Assembly (NCBI RefSeq): GCF_014493765.1
Contig: NZ_JACTVJ010000003.1
Span: 124,001-188,000, forward strand
Origin: Streptomyces polyasparticus
GTDB taxonomy: Bacteria; Actinomycetota; Actinomycetes; Streptomycetales; Streptomycetaceae
Direction: 5' to 3'
DNA length: 64,000 bases
Shown piece by piece: positions 27,571-38,408 of the stretch. Within the stretch, counting starts at the first letter, position 1; every line of letters starts with the position of its first letter. The position numbers and the translations under genes are program-made. The notes under the pieces were generated by a model, which was not told the DNA's origin, ran no database searches, and saw only the letters and a list, made by a program, of their open reading frames with translations.

Positions 27571-28521
27571 GTGCAGCGCTGGCGTGGCTTGGAGGACATC
27601 CCCCAGGACTGGGGGCGCAGCGTCGTCACCATCGGCTCCTACGACGGAGTGCACCGCGGTCACCAGCTGATCATCGGCCGCGCGGTGGAACGCGCCCGCG
27701 AACTGGGCATCCCGAGCGTGGTCGTCACCTTCGACCCCCACCCCAGCGAGGTTGTCCGCCCCGGCAGCCACCCCCCGCTGCTCGCCCCGCACCACCGCCG
27801 CGCGGAGCTGATGGCCGACCTCGGCGTGGACGCCGTGCTGATCCTCCCCTTCACCGCGGAGTTCTCGAAGCTCTCGCCCGCCGACTTCGTCGCCAAGGTG
27901 CTCGTCGACAAGCTGCACGCCCGCGTCGTCGTCGAAGGCCCCAACTTCCGCTTCGGCCACAAGGCCGCCGGCAACGTCGAGTTCCTCGCCGAGCAGGGCC
28001 GTACGTACGACTACGACGTCGAGGTCATCGACCTCTTCGTCAGCGGCGAGGCCGGCGGCGGCGAACCCTTCTCCTCCACCCTGACCCGCCGCCTCGTGGC
28101 GGAGGGCGACGTCGCCGGCGCCGCCGAGATCCTCGGCCGCCCCCACCGCGTCGAGGGCGTCGTCGTCCGCGGCGCCCAGCGCGGCCGCGAGCTGGGCTTC
28201 CCGACGGCCAACGTCGAGACCCTGCCGCACACCGCGATCCCCGCGGACGGCGTCTACGCCGGGTACCTGCACGTCGAGGGCGAGGCCATGCCCGCCGCGA
28301 TCTCGGTGGGCACCAACCCGCAGTTCGACGGCAAGGAGCGCACCGTCGAGGCGTACGCCATCGACCGCGTCGGCCTCGATCTGTACGGCCTGCACGTGGC
28401 CGTCGACTTCGTCGCGTACGTACGGGGCATGGCGAAGTTCGACTCGCTCGAGCAGCTGATCCAGGCCATCGCGGACGACGTCCAGCGTGCGAAGGCACTG
28501 CTCGCCGCGCACGAGGCGTAA
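27571..28521 (+). CDS. ribF: Bifunctional riboflavin kinase/FAD synthetase
   Basis: Phosphorylates riboflavin to FMN and adenylates it to FAD. The N-terminal nucleotidyltransferase domain has SVVTIGSYDGVHRGHQ (residues 18-33) and VVVTFDPHPSEV. The C-terminal flavokinase domain has GRELGFPTANVE and the GVYAGYLHVEGE strand, and NPQFDGKERTVEAYAID follows. Total 316 aa, as expected. GTG 27571 was chosen since GAGGAG lies nine bases upstream and the family begins QRWRGLEDIP here. In many bacteria ribF is followed by rpsO; here kinases, a transporter and the ESX locus follow. Confidence 0.95.
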   Translation: MQRWRGLEDIPQDWGRSVVTIGSYDGVHRGHQLIIGRAVERARELGIPSVVVTFDPHPSEVVRPGSHPPLLAPHHRRAELMADLGVDAVLILPFTAEFSKLSPADFVAKVLVDKLHARVVVEGPNFRFGHKAAGNVEFLAEQGRTYDYDVEVIDLFVSGEAGGGEPFSSTLTRRLVAEGDVAGAAEILGRPHRVEGVVVRGAQRGRELGFPTANVETLPHTAIPADGVYAGYLHVEGEAMPAAISVGTNPQFDGKERTVEAYAIDRVGLDLYGLHVAVDFVAYVRGMAKFDSLEQLIQAIADDVQRAKALLAAHEA

Positions 28522-28602
28522 CCGGATCCCGCACGAGCCTCGGCAGCATCCCGCACGAGCCGCAGCCGCATCGCGCACGAAGCAAGGCCGGTCAGGCCCG
28601 AA

Positions 28603-28634
28603 GCGCTGGCGGTGTTTCAGAACACCGCCAGCGC
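28603..28634. terminator. Bidirectional terminator between ribF and the kinase gene
   Basis: A perfect 14-bp stem with the 4-base loop TCAG. The TCA in the loop is the stop codon (TGA) of the convergent kinase gene. Confidence 0.85.
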
Positions 28635-30758
28635 CACCACCTTGCCGCCGCTCTGGGCGAAGACCCGGTTGCCCCCGGCGGCGATCGACTGCTGTTCGGC
28701 GTGCGGCAGGTCGTAGTGGAGGGCGATCCGTCCGTCGGCGACGGTCACGGCGCTGACCATGAGCTTGTCCTCGATGCCGGGCATGTCCTCGGAAACGGTC
28801 CGCAGGTACCAGGCACCGCTCCCCTGGACGAGTACGGGCCGGCCGTGGTTCGCCGGCCACTCGCCCTTCCACACCTCGCTGCCGTCGCGCGCGTCGAGGC
28901 ACCGCGGGTAGACGCCGGCGCCGACGTAGACGGAGCCCGCGTGCACGGTGGCCGGCCCCCAGTTCTGGACCTCGCCCTTCCAGTTCTCGGCCCCGGCCTG
29001 CCAGATCTCCTTGCCGTCGCCGAGCCGTCGGGCGGACAGTCGGGTACCGCTGAGGAACACCTTGTCCCCGTCGACCGTCGTATCGACGACGGCGTCCCTG
29101 CTGCCCTGATGCGACCACGCGACCTTGCCATTGCGCGTGTCGAGCGCCACGACGCCGCCTTCGTCGGTCCCGATCACGAGCCGTCCCCGGGCCGCCGCCG
29201 CGGATGCCGCTCCCTGTCCCTTGAAGGCCGCCGGAGCGCTCGCCGTCCACCGCACCTTCGCGTCGGACCTGCCGACGCTGCGCAGCTTCTTGCTCCTGGT
29301 CAGGAAGTAGACCGCGTCATCGTCCGCCGCGAGCAGGTGCTGCACCTCGGCCGCCGGGCAGGTCCACTTGGCGACGCCGGTGGACGGCACGTACGTCCGC
29401 AGCGTCCCCTCCTCGTCGGCCGCGGCCACGAGCCGGTCGGACAGGGACAGGAAGTTCGCCTGCGCGCGGATGCCGGCGGCCTGCCAGCGGCGCTTTCCGT
29501 CGCGTACGTCGTATGCGGCGATGCCCCCGCTCCCGGCGGCGAAGACGAGGACGTCGCGCACCGGGAGGAGACCCGGTGCGTACACGTCGGCCTCGTCTTC
29601 GAGGGACCAGAGCAGTGTGGGGGCCGGGTCCCCGATCGACACGCGGCCTCCCAGCTCCTCCAAGGCCTGCTCAGGGGTGCGCGCGGCGGGCGGGATGTCG
29701 AAGGGATCGTTCTTCGCCGGCGGGCGGGCACCGTCGTCGCCCGTGCCCCGGCCGGCCAGCCACCACACGCCGGTACCGCCCGTGGCCGCGACGACCGCGC
29801 CCGCTGCCGCAAGGCCGGTGAGCAGCCGGCGCCGCCCCGGCGACGGCGCCTGGCCGCTTGCGGTGACCGCGCCCTGCTGGGCGAGCCGGGCGGCCGCACG
29901 CTCGCGCTCCTTGATGGCGTCGGCGAGCGGACCGCGCCGCCAGTGCCGCTCGGTCCCCTTGGCGGGCGCCATCGCCTGTTCGATCTGCGCGGGCGTGGGC
30001 CGCAGCGCCGCGTCCTTGGCGAGGCAGGGTGCCACGAGCGCCGTCAACTCCGGTGACAGCCCGGCGAGTTCGGGATCGCCGTGCACCACCGCGTACTGCA
30101 CGGCCGCCACATGCCCGCCGTCGAACGCCCGCCGCCCGGTGGCCGCGTACACGAACACCGCACCCAGCGAGAACACATCCGCAGGGGGTGCCACGCGCTG
30201 CCCGAGCACCTGCTCGGGTGCGCCGTAGCCGGGAGTGACCGGCACCTGCCCGGTCGTGGTGAGCGTCAGACCGTGTTCGGGCCTGGCGATGCCGAAGTCG
30301 ATGATGCGGGGGCCGCTCGCGGTGAGCACGATGTTCTGCGGCTTGAGGTCGCGGTGCACGAATCCGGCCGCGTGGATGTCGGCGACCGTGCGCGCCAGCG
30401 ACGCGGCGAGCGCCCGCAGCGCGGCCTCGTCGAGCGGCCCGAACCCGTCGACGGCCTGGTCGAGGGTGAGACCCGCGAGGAACTCCGTGGCGATCCACGG
30501 CCGCCCGCCCTCGGTCCACGCGCCGAGCACGGCGGCAACTCCCGGACTGCGTACGGCCTGTGCGGCCTGCGCCTCGCGCACGAAACGCTGTGCGAGGTCC
30601 GTGTCGTGCGCCAGCTCGGGCCGCAGCACCTTGACCGCCGCGAGGGTCCCGGCCGCGTCCTGACCCACGTACACCTTGCCCATACCGCCTTCGCCGAGTA
30701 CGCCGGACAGGCGGTACGGGCCTAGGCGGACGGGGTCTCCGGGGCCGAGCGGGGTCAT
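28617..30758 (-). CDS. Hanks-type Ser/Thr kinase with extracellular PQQ-like propeller
   Basis: A 713-aa receptor-like kinase. The cytoplasmic kinase domain covers residues 13-270: Gly-loop GEGGMG at 22-27, Lys43, catalytic HRDLKPQN near 134, DFGIA, and the PGYGAPEQV activation segment. A single membrane helix follows near 315-335 (after RRRLLTG). The outer ~370 residues are beta-propeller repeats of the PQQ type (GKRRWQAAG, NGKVAWSHQG, GKEIWQAG). It probably senses an envelope ligand and phosphorylates cytoplasmic targets. It lies next to a paralogue of the same design and a pseudokinase. The stop codon sits in a terminator loop. Confidence 0.92.
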   Translation of the reverse strand: MTPLGPGDPVRLGPYRLSGVLGEGGMGKVYVGQDAAGTLAAVKVLRPELAHDTDLAQRFVREAQAAQAVRSPGVAAVLGAWTEGGRPWIATEFLAGLTLDQAVDGFGPLDEAALRALAASLARTVADIHAAGFVHRDLKPQNIVLTASGPRIIDFGIARPEHGLTLTTTGQVPVTPGYGAPEQVLGQRVAPPADVFSLGAVFVYAATGRRAFDGGHVAAVQYAVVHGDPELAGLSPELTALVAPCLAKDAALRPTPAQIEQAMAPAKGTERHWRRGPLADAIKERERAAARLAQQGAVTASGQAPSPGRRRLLTGLAAAGAVVAATGGTGVWWLAGRGTGDDGARPPAKNDPFDIPPAARTPEQALEELGGRVSIGDPAPTLLWSLEDEADVYAPGLLPVRDVLVFAAGSGGIAAYDVRDGKRRWQAAGIRAQANFLSLSDRLVAAADEEGTLRTYVPSTGVAKWTCPAAEVQHLLAADDDAVYFLTRSKKLRSVGRSDAKVRWTASAPAAFKGQGAASAAAARGRLVIGTDEGGVVALDTRNGKVAWSHQGSRDAVVDTTVDGDKVFLSGTRLSARRLGDGKEIWQAGAENWKGEVQNWGPATVHAGSVYVGAGVYPRCLDARDGSEVWKGEWPANHGRPVLVQGSGAWYLRTVSEDMPGIEDKLMVSAVTVADGRIALHYDLPHAEQQSIAAGGNRVFAQSGGKVVALAVF

Positions 30759-30810
30759 GGCGGGGGTCCTTCGTGCAGTGCTTGCGGGGGACGGGCGGCA
30801 GGGCGGCAGG

Positions 30811-33012
30811 TCATCTCAGGGGATACGCGCTCATGGTCTCCTCGCCCATCCCGAGGACGAGCCTGTCGGGCAGGTCAGGGTAGAAGCGCGTCGCGCTGGT
30901 CTTGTACGTGTAGCCGGTGTCGTGGGTCCGCAGATCGACGGCGTGCAGCTGAACTCCGTTGCGGTAGTAGCCGTACCGCTTGGTCACCAGCGGACGCCAG
31001 GCCAGGGAGACCTCACCGACCTCGCTCGACGTCTCGGTCCACCTGACCTGGCCGCTGTCGGCGGCGAGCGCTCTGAGGCCGGTGCCCCGCCCGACCGCGT
31101 ACACGACACCCGAGGCGTACGTGGGCGGGCTGTAGGCGACCCCGGCCGGGCTCGTCCACACCTCGTCCCCGTTCTCGATCCGCCATGCCCGCAGACGGTC
31201 GCCGCCGAGGTAGATCCGCCCGTCCCCGAGGGCCAGTTCGCTCTGCAGCGCCTCGAGATCGCCGGCCTTCCCGTACGGCTTGTCCCAGACGACCTCGCCG
31301 CTTCGGATGTCCCGTACGACCACGCGTACGGTCTTCGGCTCGGTCTCCTGCAGCGTCACCAGGCGGTCCCCGACGACCTCGGCCGCCAGGAAATGCAGCC
31401 GCATGCTCTTGTCCGGGCGCGCGGGCAAGGCCTTGGACCACAGTGTCCTGCCGGTCTTCACATCGGCGGCGCGCAGCGTGAACTTCTGTGAGGCGAGAAA
31501 GCCGAAGTCCGACGCCTTGCCGGAGCCGACCGCGACGTAGGCCACCGTGCCCGCGACACAGAGCAGTTGGTTTCCGTCGAGGGCGGCGTTGGTGCCGTCG
31601 AGGACGGCCGGCGTCGGCTGCACGGATTCCTGGCGTTGATTCCAGGTCGCGACCGTGACCGAACTCATCACGACCGGGCTGTTGCTCTCGAGCGTCGGGG
31701 CGAGCCGGTACTCGGTGCCTGCCACGACATCGACCTGCCAGGGCAGTCCGCGCGCGGTGATGCCCTTCGTGCGCGCGCCGGTCTCCGGGATGTAGCGCAC
31801 CGTGGAGGCGTCGAAAGGGAGATGGATGGACCCCTCGACGGGATAGGGCACCGCAAGGCCCCATTCGAAGAGGCGGTACGAGGCCGAATCCGCCTCCCAG
31901 AGCGGGTCCGCGTTCCGTGTCTGCTCGGGCCCCGCGGGCTTCTCGCCGGCACTGCTCCCGCCGTTGTCCCGCGAGGAGTTCCACCACCAGGCGCCGCCGC
32001 CCGCGAGCGCCGCGACGGCCGCCGCGCCGCCGCCGAGCAGGAACCGGCGCCGTGAGGCGCCCGCGCGTTTCACCGGCTCCGACGGCCCGTCGGGGCCTGC
32101 CACGTCGACCGGCGCGGGCATCCGCCGGGGCGAGATCTGCCAGACGGCGGCGGCCCGCCGTCCGATCTCGGCCATCAACGAATCGGGCAGCTGATCGGCG
32201 AACTCGCCGCTGCCGTCGTGCAGTTGAGCCGCCAGCTCCAGGACCCCGGGCCGCTGCGCCGGATCCTTGGACAGGCACCGCGCGAGTACGGGTACGAGCG
32301 ACGGCGGCACGCCGGTCAGGTCGGCCTCCGCGTACCGCACCCGGTACAGCAGGTCGGCCGCCTGCCCGGTCCCGAACGGCCCGCTGCCCCTGGCCGCGTA
32401 CACCAGCACCCCGGCGAGCGCGAAGACATCGCCCGCTGCGCCGTGCTCCTGCCCGGTGGCCTGCTCGGGCGACATGAAGGCCGGGGTGCCGACGGCCGAT
32501 CCGGTACGGGTCAGCCGCTCGTCCCCGACGGCCCGCGCGATCCCGAAGTCGATGACCTTGGGACCGTACGCCGTGACAAGGATGTTGGACGGTTTGAGGT
32601 CCCGGTGGACGACCTCGGACCGGTGCAGCTGGTCGAGCGCCGCGCACAGAGCGGCTCCGAGCGCACGCACGGCCTGCTCGGGCAGCGGCCCGGCGGCCTC
32701 CACCGCCTCGTCGAGCGCGGGCCCGAGCACGTACTCGGTGGCGAGCCAGGGCGTGGCCGCGAGCGGATCGGCGTCGACGACCCTCGCCCCGAACTGCCCG
32801 CCGATGACACGGGCGGCGTCGACCTCGAGCCGGAAGCGCGTCCTGGCGTCGGGAGTGTCGGCGATCCCCGGGTGCATGGTCTTGAGCGCGACCGTGGCAC
32901 CGCCGGGCGTACGAGCGACGTACACGGTCCCCATGCCGCCGCTGCCCAGGCGGGCGATGAGGCGGAAGGGGCCGAGGGCGGCGGGGTCGTCGTGGGTCAG
33001 GGGTGCGGGCAT
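30811..33012 (-). CDS. Hanks-type Ser/Thr kinase with propeller sensor domain
   Basis: A 733-aa paralogue of the neighbouring kinase with the same order: kinase domain with Gly-loop GSGGMG, HRDLKPSN and DFGIARA all intact, an activation segment GTPAFMSPEQ, one membrane helix after RRRFLLGG near residue 325, then an outer beta-propeller region with GRTLWSKALPA, SGEVVWDKPYG and SGQVRWTETS repeats. The membrane segment is followed by WWWNSS. Only 52 bases separate it from the next kinase, so the two are probably one transcript. The ligand is not predictable. Confidence 0.92.
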   Translation of the reverse strand: MPAPLTHDDPAALGPFRLIARLGSGGMGTVYVARTPGGATVALKTMHPGIADTPDARTRFRLEVDAARVIGGQFGARVVDADPLAATPWLATEYVLGPALDEAVEAAGPLPEQAVRALGAALCAALDQLHRSEVVHRDLKPSNILVTAYGPKVIDFGIARAVGDERLTRTGSAVGTPAFMSPEQATGQEHGAAGDVFALAGVLVYAARGSGPFGTGQAADLLYRVRYAEADLTGVPPSLVPVLARCLSKDPAQRPGVLELAAQLHDGSGEFADQLPDSLMAEIGRRAAAVWQISPRRMPAPVDVAGPDGPSEPVKRAGASRRRFLLGGGAAAVAALAGGGAWWWNSSRDNGGSSAGEKPAGPEQTRNADPLWEADSASYRLFEWGLAVPYPVEGSIHLPFDASTVRYIPETGARTKGITARGLPWQVDVVAGTEYRLAPTLESNSPVVMSSVTVATWNQRQESVQPTPAVLDGTNAALDGNQLLCVAGTVAYVAVGSGKASDFGFLASQKFTLRAADVKTGRTLWSKALPARPDKSMRLHFLAAEVVGDRLVTLQETEPKTVRVVVRDIRSGEVVWDKPYGKAGDLEALQSELALGDGRIYLGGDRLRAWRIENGDEVWTSPAGVAYSPPTYASGVVYAVGRGTGLRALAADSGQVRWTETSSEVGEVSLAWRPLVTKRYGYYRNGVQLHAVDLRTHDTGYTYKTSATRFYPDLPDRLVLGMGEETMSAYPLR

Positions 33013-33034
33013 CAGGGCTTCAGACTGTCGACTT

Positions 33035-33200
33035 CAGGTGGGTGGGCTTGAGGGCTGTGGGCTTCGGCGCCGGTTTCAGGGCGGCTGCGGGCTTCACTTC
33101 TGTGGGCTTCACTTGTGTGGGCTTCACGGCTGTGGCCTTCCGGTCCATCGGCTTCCGGTCCATCGGATTCAGGGCCGTCGGCTTCAGGGCTGTCGGCTTC
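33035..33200. repeat. 15-bp tandem repeat between kinase genes
   Basis: About ten degenerate 15-bp units of the form GTGGGCTTCAGGGCT. On the - strand they read as KPTAL-type pentapeptides, out of frame with the pseudokinase. On the + strand they read as VGFRA-type pentapeptides in an open frame. Which, if either, is expressed is unclear. Confidence 0.8.
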
Positions 33201-33204
33201 GGAC

Positions 33205-34179
33205 TCACGAGAAGGAAGGCGCGGCCGCGCGTGCCGCCACCGCCGCGCCGCCCGCCCCCGGATCGAGCTCGGCACCGAGCACGATCGCGGCCTGGTGGGC
33301 GAGCGCGGCGCCGATGCGGGGCGGCAGCCAGCCAGGGGTGAGCAAGGCGGTGGCGCGCTCGGGCGCACCGAACCCGGCGGGCTGCTGCGCCGCCGCGCGA
33401 TCGCCGTCGGCCAGCTCCCTTACGCAGGCGACGAGTTGCAGGCGATCGGCCGGATCGCGCGCCAGGCAGCGCGTCACGACGGGCCGGAGCCACCCGGGCA
33501 GCTCTTCCCGCTCCGGCGCCGTGCTCCCAGTGGCGGCGAAGGCGAGCGTCGCACCCAACGCGTACACATCACCCATGGGACGCGGCACTCCGCCCGCCCT
33601 CTGCTCGGGCGCGAGGACGCTCGCGTCGATCCCGGCAGCGCCGCGCCGTGCTGTGCCGTCGGTCGCGGCGGCGGTGCGTACGGCTCCGTATCCGCCGAGC
33701 CGGGGCCCGTCGTGGGCGAGAAGGACCGCGGCGGGCGAAACTCCCGCGTGCGTGAGGCCCTGCCCGTGGATCACGGAGAGCGATTCGGCGAGGGCGACGC
33801 CGAGGGCCCGCACGGTTCGCTCGGGCAACGGGCCTCCGTGGAGCGCGAGCGCGGCGGGCAGAGGCAGCACCGGCAGATACGGGCTGGCGTGCCACGCCCC
33901 GTGCCCGGCCGGCGCCACCTCGGTGGCGGGCAGCGCCCAGCGGCCCACCAGGTAACGCGAGGCATCCGCCTCGGTCAGGAAGCGTGCGGGGTCGCTTCCC
34001 GGAAGCGGGCTGCTGAGCAGGACGGTGCGCTCTCCGTCCGGCGTACGGCCGATGTACCGCAGGGCGGGCGGCACACACCGGCCGGAGCCACTGCCGCTCG
34101 CATCGAGCGCCGCAAGCACGGCGTAGGGCCCGATCCACTGCACGCCCGTCCCGTGCCCCGCCCGGCTCCCGCTCTGCAT
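33205..34179 (-). CDS. Ser/Thr pseudokinase
   Basis: A 324-aa protein with the outline of a Hanks kinase lacking its chemistry. [21 protein letters not shown] occupies the HRDLKPxN position, with the catalytic Asp and metal-binding Asn gone, and GGYG replaces DFG. The Gly-rich loop and its Lys are also unrecognisable. C-lobe features remain ([32 protein letters not shown]). No membrane helix is evident. ATG 34179 was chosen because GGGGAG lies ten bases upstream; GTG 34197 is an alternative. Next to two active kinases, it may act as a scaffold or regulator. Confidence 0.75.
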   Translation of the reverse strand: MQSGSRAGHGTGVQWIGPYAVLAALDASGSGSGRCVPPALRYIGRTPDGERTVLLSSPLPGSDPARFLTEADASRYLVGRWALPATEVAPAGHGAWHASPYLPVLPLPAALALHGGPLPERTVRALGVALAESLSVIHGQGLTHAGVSPAAVLLAHDGPRLGGYGAVRTAAATDGTARRGAAGIDASVLAPEQRAGGVPRPMGDVYALGATLAFAATGSTAPEREELPGWLRPVVTRCLARDPADRLQLVACVRELADGDRAAAQQPAGFGAPERATALLTPGWLPPRIGAALAHQAAIVLGAELDPGAGGAAVAARAAAPSFS

Positions 34180-34275
34180 CTGCAAACAGCTCCCCACCCG
34201 TATGGCTCAAGCGCCGTGAGCCTACTAGAGGGGCTGATGGGGTGCGGGTGGGGGATGAGGCGGGCGGCGCCGCTC

Positions 34276-35252
<977 letters not shown>

Positions 35253-35256
<4 letters not shown>

Positions 35257-36293
35257 CGCTCACTCCCCACCGAGGCGTCCGAAGCATCCGAAGTGTCCGA
35301 GCCGTCCGCAGCATCCGACACGTCCGCAGCACCCTGCGTGCTCGCTTCCCGTACGTGCACACACGCCGCCCGCCGCAACTCACCGGCCCCGACCAGGACT
35401 TGGTCCTCCGTCGTGCAGGAATCCAGCGCCACCGGACACCGCGGATGGAAGGTGCAGCCCGACGGCAGATCGGAGGGATCCGGTGGATCCCCGGGCAGTC
35501 CCCGGGGCGCGAACCGCGACGACGGGTCCCCGATCCGCGGGAACGCCGCCGACAGCGCCTTGCCGTACGGGTGCAGGGCGTCGTCGTACACCTCCTGTGC
35601 GGGCCCTTCCTCGACCACGCGGCCCGCGTACATGACCGTGAGCCGGTCGCAGGTGTCCGAGAGCACCGCCAGATCGTGGCTGATCATGATGAGTCCGAGG
35701 TCCTGTTCGGCCACCAACTCCTCGATCAGGCGCAGGATCTGCGCCTGGATCATCACGTCGAGCGCGGTCGTCGGCTCGTCCGCGATGATCAGGTCGGGCG
35801 CGCAGGCCAGCGCCATCGCGATCATCACGCGCTGCCGCTGACCGCCCGAGAGCTCATGGGGATACGCCTCGGCGCGTGCGGCGGGCAGCCCCACGTGTTC
35901 GAGGAGCTCGGCGACCCGCTCCCTCACCTTGCCGGGCGGTGTCGTGCGGTGCAGCCGGATGGGCTCGGCGATCTGGTCGCCGATCCGGTGCACCGCGTTC
36001 AGCGAGTGCATGGCGCCCTGGAAGACGATCGACGCCCCCGCCCAGCGCACCGCCCGCAGCCGGCCCCACTTCATGGCGAGGACGTCCTCGCCCTTCAGCA
36101 GGATCTGCCCGGTCACCTTCGTGCCCGCGGGCAGCAGGCGAAGCAGCGCAAGCGCCAGGGTCGACTTCCCGCAGCCGGACTCGCCCGCGATGCCCAGCTT
36201 CTGCCCGGCGTCCACCGTGAGGTCGACGCCGCGTACGGCCTGGGCGCCATTCGCGTACGTGACATGCAGATCACGTACCTCCAAGAGGCTCAA
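35253..36293 (-). CDS. Peptide ABC transporter ATPase (DppD/OppD type)
   Basis: First ATPase of the importer. Walker [10 protein letters not shown], the Q-loop region [17 protein letters not shown], signature LSGGQRQR, Walker [13 protein letters not shown] and the H-loop in MISHDLAVL are all present. The Cys-bearing tail [10 protein letters not shown] follows. I place the start at TTG 36293, which overlaps the permease stop (TTGA) and gives the usual [13 protein letters not shown]-terminus; no upstream start gives a plausible protein. The last ~25 residues are a Ser/Asp/Ala run ([10 protein letters not shown]) from a 9-bp repeat, not part of the family. Confidence 0.9.
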
Positions 36294-37273
36294 CGGGCCA
36301 CCCCCAGCCTGGGATTGAGAACCGACTCGACCGCGCGCCCGCACAGCGTGAACGCCAGCGCCACCAGGGCGATGGCGAGTCCGGGCGGCGCCAGGTACCA
36401 CCAGTGTCCGGCGCTCACGGCGCCCGCCTCGCGAGCGTCCTGGAGCATGCCGCCCCAGGAGGTGACGGTGGGATCGCTGAGCCCGAGGAACGCGAGCGTC
36501 GACTCGGTGAGGATCGCACTGGAGATCACCAGTGTGGTCTGCGCGAGGACCAGCGGCATCACATTGGGCAGGACGTGCCGCAGCATGATGTGCCCGTGTC
36601 CGCCGCCGAGCGCGCGGGCCCTTTCGATGTACGGGCGCGACTCGACGGCCAGGGTCTGGGCGCGCACCAGACGGGCGGTGGTCGGCCAGGTGGTGATGCC
36701 GATCGCGAGGATCACCGTCCACATCGACCGGTCCATCACGGTGGCGAGCGCGATGGCGAGCACCAGCGTCGGCATCACCAGGAACCAGTCGGTGACGCGC
36801 ATCAGGACGGTCGCGTACCAGCCGCGGAAGTGCCCGGCCACGATGCCGACGACCGTGCCGATCGCCACGCACAGGAAGGCGGCGAGCAGACCGACCGTCA
36901 GTGACACCCGTGAACCCCAGACGAGCAGGGCGAGCACACTGCGGCCGAACTGGTCGGTGCCGAGCGGGAATTCACCGCTCGGATCCTCCATGGCCTGGCC
37001 CGGGGCGTCGGTCACGGACTCCGAGTCCGCGCCCACGAGCAGCGGCGCGCAGATCGCGATCAGAGCGATCAGAATCAGGGCTGCCAGGCCCCAGAGTCCG
37101 CTTCTGTGGGTCCGGTACTCCTTCCAGAAACGTGCGAGCGAGCGGCGCATCCGTGCGGCCTTGAGCGCCCGGGGGCTCTTCGCGGTGGCGGCCTTCTCGG
37201 CGAGCGGCCCGGCCGGGGCCGAGGGCTCGGTGGTCAGCGGGGTCTCGCCGGTGATCGGCGGTTCTGCGGTCAT
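36290..37273 (-). CDS. Peptide ABC transporter permease (DppC/OppC type)
   Basis: Inner-membrane channel subunit, 327 aa. After a ~60-residue cytoplasmic extension, the first helix (WGLAALILIALIAICAPLL) leads to FPLGTDQFGRSVLALLVWGSR, the DppC hallmark. Five further helices follow, with the EAA loop reading YIERARALGGGHGHIMLRHVLPN. Its ATG overlaps the upstream permease stop and its own stop overlaps the next TTG, so the operon is tightly coupled. Confidence 0.93.
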   Translation of the reverse strand: MTAEPPITGETPLTTEPSAPAGPLAEKAATAKSPRALKAARMRRSLARFWKEYRTHRSGLWGLAALILIALIAICAPLLVGADSESVTDAPGQAMEDPSGEFPLGTDQFGRSVLALLVWGSRVSLTVGLLAAFLCVAIGTVVGIVAGHFRGWYATVLMRVTDWFLVMPTLVLAIALATVMDRSMWTVILAIGITTWPTTARLVRAQTLAVESRPYIERARALGGGHGHIMLRHVLPNVMPLVLAQTTLVISSAILTESTLAFLGLSDPTVTSWGGMLQDAREAGAVSAGHWWYLAPPGLAIALVALAFTLCGRAVESVLNPRLGVAR

Positions 37274-38346
37274 CGGCCCACCCGGGGATCGAGCAGCGGA
37301 TACAGCACGTCGGCAAGGGTGTTGGCGAGGATCACCGCGGCCGCGAAGAGGAAGAACAGGGCCTGCACCAGGGGCAGGTCGGGCCCGGCGAGCGCCTCGT
37401 AGAAGAGACCCCCGAGCCCCGGCCAGGAGAACACCGTCTCGACCAGGATCTGTCCGGCGACCACATGCCCGAGGTTCACGAACATCAGCGTGAAGGTGGG
37501 CAGCATCGCGTTCGGCACCGCATGCCGGCGCCGTACGACATCGTCGCGCAGTCCCTTGGCGCGCGCGGTGGTCAGATAGTCGCTGCCCATCTCGTCGAGC
37601 AGCGAGGACCGCATCACCAGGAGCGTCTGCGCGTAGCCGACCGCGACCAGCGTGATCACCGGCAGGATCATGTGGTGCGCCACGTCGATGACGTACGCGA
37701 ATCCGGTTTCGCCGCCGGATTCGAGACCGCCGGTCGGGAAGAGCCCGGGAATGGGCCCGATGCCGACGGAGAACACGATGATGAGCAGCAGTCCCAGCCA
37801 GAACGACGGGACGGAGTAGAGCGTCAGGGCCAGCGCGCTGTTGAAGCGGTCGCTCCGGCTGCCGTGCCGCCAGGCGGTCCGCGTCCCGAGGAAGAGGCCG
37901 AGCGCGGTGAAGAGGAGGAAGGCGGTGCCCGTGAGGAGCAGCGTGGCCGGCAGCGCGGCGGTGATCTTGTCCATCACCGGCGCGTGGAACTGGTACGACA
38001 TACCGAAATCGCCGGACAGCGCGTCCCCGATGTAGTCCAGGAACTGCTGCCACATCGGCTGGTCGAGCCCGAACTCCCGCCGCAGGTTCTCCAGTTGCTC
38101 ACTGGAGACCGGGCGGCCGCCCGTCATGTGCTTGACCGGGTCGCTGGGGATCAGGCGGAAGAGGAAGAAGCTCGTGACGAGCACGGCGAACAGGGAGACC
38201 GCGGCCCCCACGATCTTGCCCGCCGCATAACGGAGATAGGCCTTGGTGTTGCGCGCGCGTGGTCCGCGGCCGGCCGACGGCCCGGCGGTATCCGGGCCGT
38301 CGGCTTCCGCGCTGTGCACGAGCGCCGGAGTGCTCTCAGCTGTCAT
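37270..38346 (-). CDS. Peptide ABC transporter permease (DppB/OppB type)
   Basis: Channel subunit, 358 aa. The DppB signature IPSDPVKHMTGGRPVS and LRREFGLDQPMWQQFLDYI follow the first helix; the EAA loop is DYLTTARAKGLRDDVVRRRHAVPNA. About 35 extra residues precede the first helix. Five to six membrane helices are visible. It follows the binding-protein gene after a 62-base gap and overlaps the next permease by four bases. Confidence 0.93.
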   Translation of the reverse strand: MTAESTPALVHSAEADGPDTAGPSAGRGPRARNTKAYLRYAAGKIVGAAVSLFAVLVTSFFLFRLIPSDPVKHMTGGRPVSSEQLENLRREFGLDQPMWQQFLDYIGDALSGDFGMSYQFHAPVMDKITAALPATLLLTGTAFLLFTALGLFLGTRTAWRHGSRSDRFNSALALTLYSVPSFWLGLLLIIVFSVGIGPIPGLFPTGGLESGGETGFAYVIDVAHHMILPVITLVAVGYAQTLLVMRSSLLDEMGSDYLTTARAKGLRDDVVRRRHAVPNAMLPTFTLMFVNLGHVVAGQILVETVFSWPGLGGLFYEALAGPDLPLVQALFFLFAAAVILANTLADVLYPLLDPRVGR

Positions 38347-38408
38347 GGGACTCTCGTTACTCGTGCGTCGGCAGGTGCTTTCGTCAGCAGCTGCTACGTC
38401 GGCAGGTG

